Origin: Paenibacillus sp. FSL H3-0469
GTDB lineage: Bacteria; Bacillota; Bacilli; Paenibacillales; Paenibacillaceae
NCBI RefSeq assembly: GCF_038051945.1
Contig: NZ_CP150302.1
Coordinates: 496,001-560,000 of the forward strand
Length of the DNA: 64,000 nt
Direction of reading: 5' to 3'
Part shown: one piece after another, positions 62,048-64,000 of the stretch
Numbering within the stretch: the stretch's first letter is position 1
How the letters are laid out: each line of letters starts with the position of its first letter
Notes under the pieces: generated by a model
Told to the model about the DNA's origin: nothing
Database searches by the model: none
Seen by the model: only the letters and a program-made list of their open reading frames with translations
Position numbers and translations under genes: made by a program

Positions 62048-64000
62048 ATGGGTAGAAAAAAGAGGTCTGTTCAGAAATCATTGCTCGCATTCTTATTATC
62101 CTGTCTGCTGGTCCTACCGCTTGCTCTCCCGCCCGCACCGGCACATGCAGCATCTACCGGAAATCTTCCCGCCCGTCAGGCAGAATATCTGGACCGTGGC
62201 TTGGTGGCGGTGCTGACCGATGGCGGCGTCTTTGTGAGCTGGAGGTACTTGAATACGGATTCAAATGAAATCGCTTACAATGTTTATAAGAACGGGATGA
62301 AGGTGAACCCGGCGCCTATTGTAAACTCCACTAATTACGTAGACACGACGGGGGCGGACAGCTCGCAATATCAGATTTCTACAATTGTTGCCGGGAAGGA
62401 GGAAATGCAGCCGGAGCGGGCAGCAGTGTGGCATAACGCCTATCTGCCGATTCCGCTGGATAAGCCTGCCGATGGCCGGACCAAAGACGGGGGGACGTAT
62501 TCCTATTATGCCGGAGATGCCTCTGTTGGGGATCTGGACGGGGACGGAGAATATGAGATCGTGTTCTTGTGGAGTCCCAGCAATTCGAAGGATAATTCAC
62601 AAGCTGGCTATACCGGGAACGTCTACATCGATGCTGTCAAAATGGACGGCACCAAGCTCTGGCGGATTGACCTTGGCGTGAACATCCGGGCCGGGGCGCA
62701 CTATTCGCAGCTGATGGTGTATGACCTGGACGGCAACGGCAAAGCCGAGGTAGTGGTCAAAACGGCAGACGGTACCAAGGACGGACAAGGTACTGTCATT
62801 GGAGACGGCACCAAGGATTACCGCAACGACGGAGGTTATATCCTCAGCGGGCCGGAATATCTGACGCTGTTCGACGGCCAGACGGGTGCTGCTGTATCCA
62901 CCGTGGACTATGATCCGCCAAGAGGCAATGTAAGCGCATGGGGAGACGGATATGGCAACCGTGTCGACCGTTTCCTGGCCGGAATTGCTTATTTGGACGG
63001 TGTGAAGCCAAGCGTTGTGATGGCCCGTGGCTATTATACAAGAACAACGCTTACCGCATACGACTACACGAACGGCGCGTTGGTGAAGCGCTGGAACTTC
63101 GACACGAACGAAGCTGGCACACAATATGAAGCACAAGGCAATCACAACCTTAGTGTGCTGGATGCAGACGGGGATGGCAGAGATGAGATCATGTACGGTG
63201 CGCTGGCAATAGATGATGACGGCACACTGCTCTACAGCACCGGGCTTGGTCACGGAGATGCGATGCATGCCGGGAAGCTCGATCCGAACCGGGAGGGGTA
63301 TCAGGTCTTCAGTGTGCATGAGCATAAGGATGCTGCCTACGGGCTGGAGATGCGCGATGCGGCAACAGGCGAGATCCTCTGGGGCCAATTCACCGGACAA
63401 GATACCGGGCGGGGAATGTCCGCAGATATCGATCCGGAGCATCCCGGCTACGAGTCCTGGGCGTCCACGATTGTGAATGGGCAGATGGACCCGTTATCCC
63501 GCGGCTATGCGGCAGACGGTGAAGTGATCTATGAACAGAATGAAGTCCCGCGAAGCGCGAATTTTGCGATCTGGTGGGATGGGGATCTTCAGCGGGAGCT
63601 GTTCGACCACGACTGGAATAACACTACGGCACAAGGCATTCCGCTCATTTACAAATGGGATTACCAGAATAAGCAGCTGAAGGAGATTCTCCGGGCGGCC
63701 GGCACACTGACCAATAATCACACCAAAGGCAACCCGGCACTTCAGGCGGACCTCCTGGGCGATTGGCGAGAGGAGCTGCTGCTGCGCAGTGAAGACAGCA
63801 CGGAGTACAGACTCTATACCACTACGATTCCTACAACCTACAGAATTCCAACACTCATGCAAGATCCGGTATACCGGCTGGGGATTGCCTGGCAGAATGT
63901 AGCATACAACCAGCCGCCGCATACAGGCTTCTATCTGGGCACGGAGGCCACCGCTTTTCCAAAAGCAAATCTAACACTGGCCGGAGCGCCGCAACCGCTG
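62048..64000 (+). CDS. Rhamnogalacturonan lyase, PL11 (runs off the right edge)
   Basis: 651 codons are visible and the frame is open at the last base. A signal peptide (to about residue 36, AHAAS) is followed by a small beta domain (FVSWRYLNTDSNEIAYNVYKN) and an eight-bladed propeller with calcium loops DLDGDGEYE, DLDGNGKAE and DADGDGRDE. The pattern (GTKDYRNDGGYILSGPEYLT, SVHEHKDAAYGLE) matches YesW-type PL11 lyases, which cut the rhamnogalacturonan I backbone by elimination. The rest probably holds more modules. TAGGAGGAATG lies upstream. A weak 62-codon frame before it is not kept. Confidence 0.93.
   Translation, partial: MGRKKRSVQKSLLAFLLSCLLVLPLALPPAPAHAASTGNLPARQAEYLDRGLVAVLTDGGVFVSWRYLNTDSNEIAYNVYKNGMKVNPAPIVNSTNYVDTTGADSSQYQISTIVAGKEEMQPERAAVWHNAYLPIPLDKPADGRTKDGGTYSYYAGDASVGDLDGDGEYEIVFLWSPSNSKDNSQAGYTGNVYIDAVKMDGTKLWRIDLGVNIRAGAHYSQLMVYDLDGNGKAEVVVKTADGTKDGQGTVIGDGTKDYRNDGGYILSGPEYLTLFDGQTGAAVSTVDYDPPRGNVSAWGDGYGNRVDRFLAGIAYLDGVKPSVVMARGYYTRTTLTAYDYTNGALVKRWNFDTNEAGTQYEAQGNHNLSVLDADGDGRDEIMYGALAIDDDGTLLYSTGLGHGDAMHAGKLDPNREGYQVFSVHEHKDAAYGLEMRDAATGEILWGQFTGQDTGRGMSADIDPEHPGYESWASTIVNGQMDPLSRGYAADGEVIYEQNEVPRSANFAIWWDGDLQRELFDHDWNNTTAQGIPLIYKWDYQNKQLKEILRAAGTLTNNHTKGNPALQADLLGDWREELLLRSEDSTEYRLYTTTIPTTYRIPTLMQDPVYRLGIAWQNVAYNQPPHTGFYLGTEATAFPKANLTLAGAPQPL

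Overview
The window looks like a stretch of chromosome from a Paenibacillus-type Firmicute. The evidence is its mix of gene families: a YesM/YesN two-component system next to an LplABC-type sugar importer, bacillithiol genes (yojF, bshB2), a secreted galactanase with three SLH domains, LutABC, a SigV/RsiV-like pair, strong AGGAGG-type ribosome sites with frequent GTG/TTG starts, and a moderately GC-rich composition. I see no rRNA, tRNA, phage, transposase or CRISPR array. This is inference from content; no database search was run.

Layout. 1-3 kb: end of a peptide-type ABC importer, then a class V aminotransferase and an amidohydrolase. 3-8 kb: an array of palindromes, a secreted orphan protein, a HAD phosphatase, an Lsa-type ABC-F resistance protein with an attenuator-like leader, and an aldo/keto reductase. 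8-18 kb: a polysaccharide-utilisation operon (two permeases, solute-binding lipoprotein, YesM kinase, YesN regulator, GH2 enzyme). 18-24 kb: a divergent LysR/SDR pair, an OmpR-type two-component system and a stalk-domain secreted protein. 24-32 kb: yojF-bshB2-GNAT, a serine hydrolase, an MFS pump divergent from a LysR gene, and a second bshB2-like gene followed by a maltose-acetyltransferase-like gene. 32-36 kb: lutABC divergent from aldA, with a cre-like box on the aldA promoter. 36-41 kb: an ECF sigma factor and RsiV-like anti-sigma factor, DUF2239, a broken alpha/beta hydrolase, and a BlaI/BlaR1-like pair. 41-47 kb: an epoxide hydrolase, a methyltransferase, and a flavodiiron protein / reductase / rubredoxin / Fnr-like cluster. 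47-56 kb: a tandem P-loop ATPase, an MFS pump, GDPD, a serine hydrolase and a large GH53 galactanase. 56-64 kb: a second palindrome array, a WYL regulator divergent from two small genes, a TrmB-MFS pair, an LprI-like lipoprotein, and the start of a PL11 rhamnogalacturonan lyase.

How the genes fit together. Several loci point to pectin (rhamnogalacturonan I) use: the PL11 lyase cuts the backbone, the GH53 enzyme cuts galactan side chains, and the 8-18 kb operon senses, imports and trims an oligosaccharide. AldA plus LutABC can take lactaldehyde, a product of deoxysugar breakdown, through lactate to pyruvate. A second theme is stress: ABC-F, two MFS pumps of the 14-helix type, SigV/RsiV, BlaI/BlaR1, bacillithiol and the flavodiiron cluster.

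The least explained content is non-coding. (i) Three intergenic arrays hold palindromes spaced at 51 bp, with two unrelated palindrome sequences but the same spacing. (ii) A repeat of about 110-150 nt occurs in two copies with compensatory base changes in its stems, as expected of a folded RNA. (iii) A hairpin repeat of about 75 nt lies downstream of two unrelated genes.
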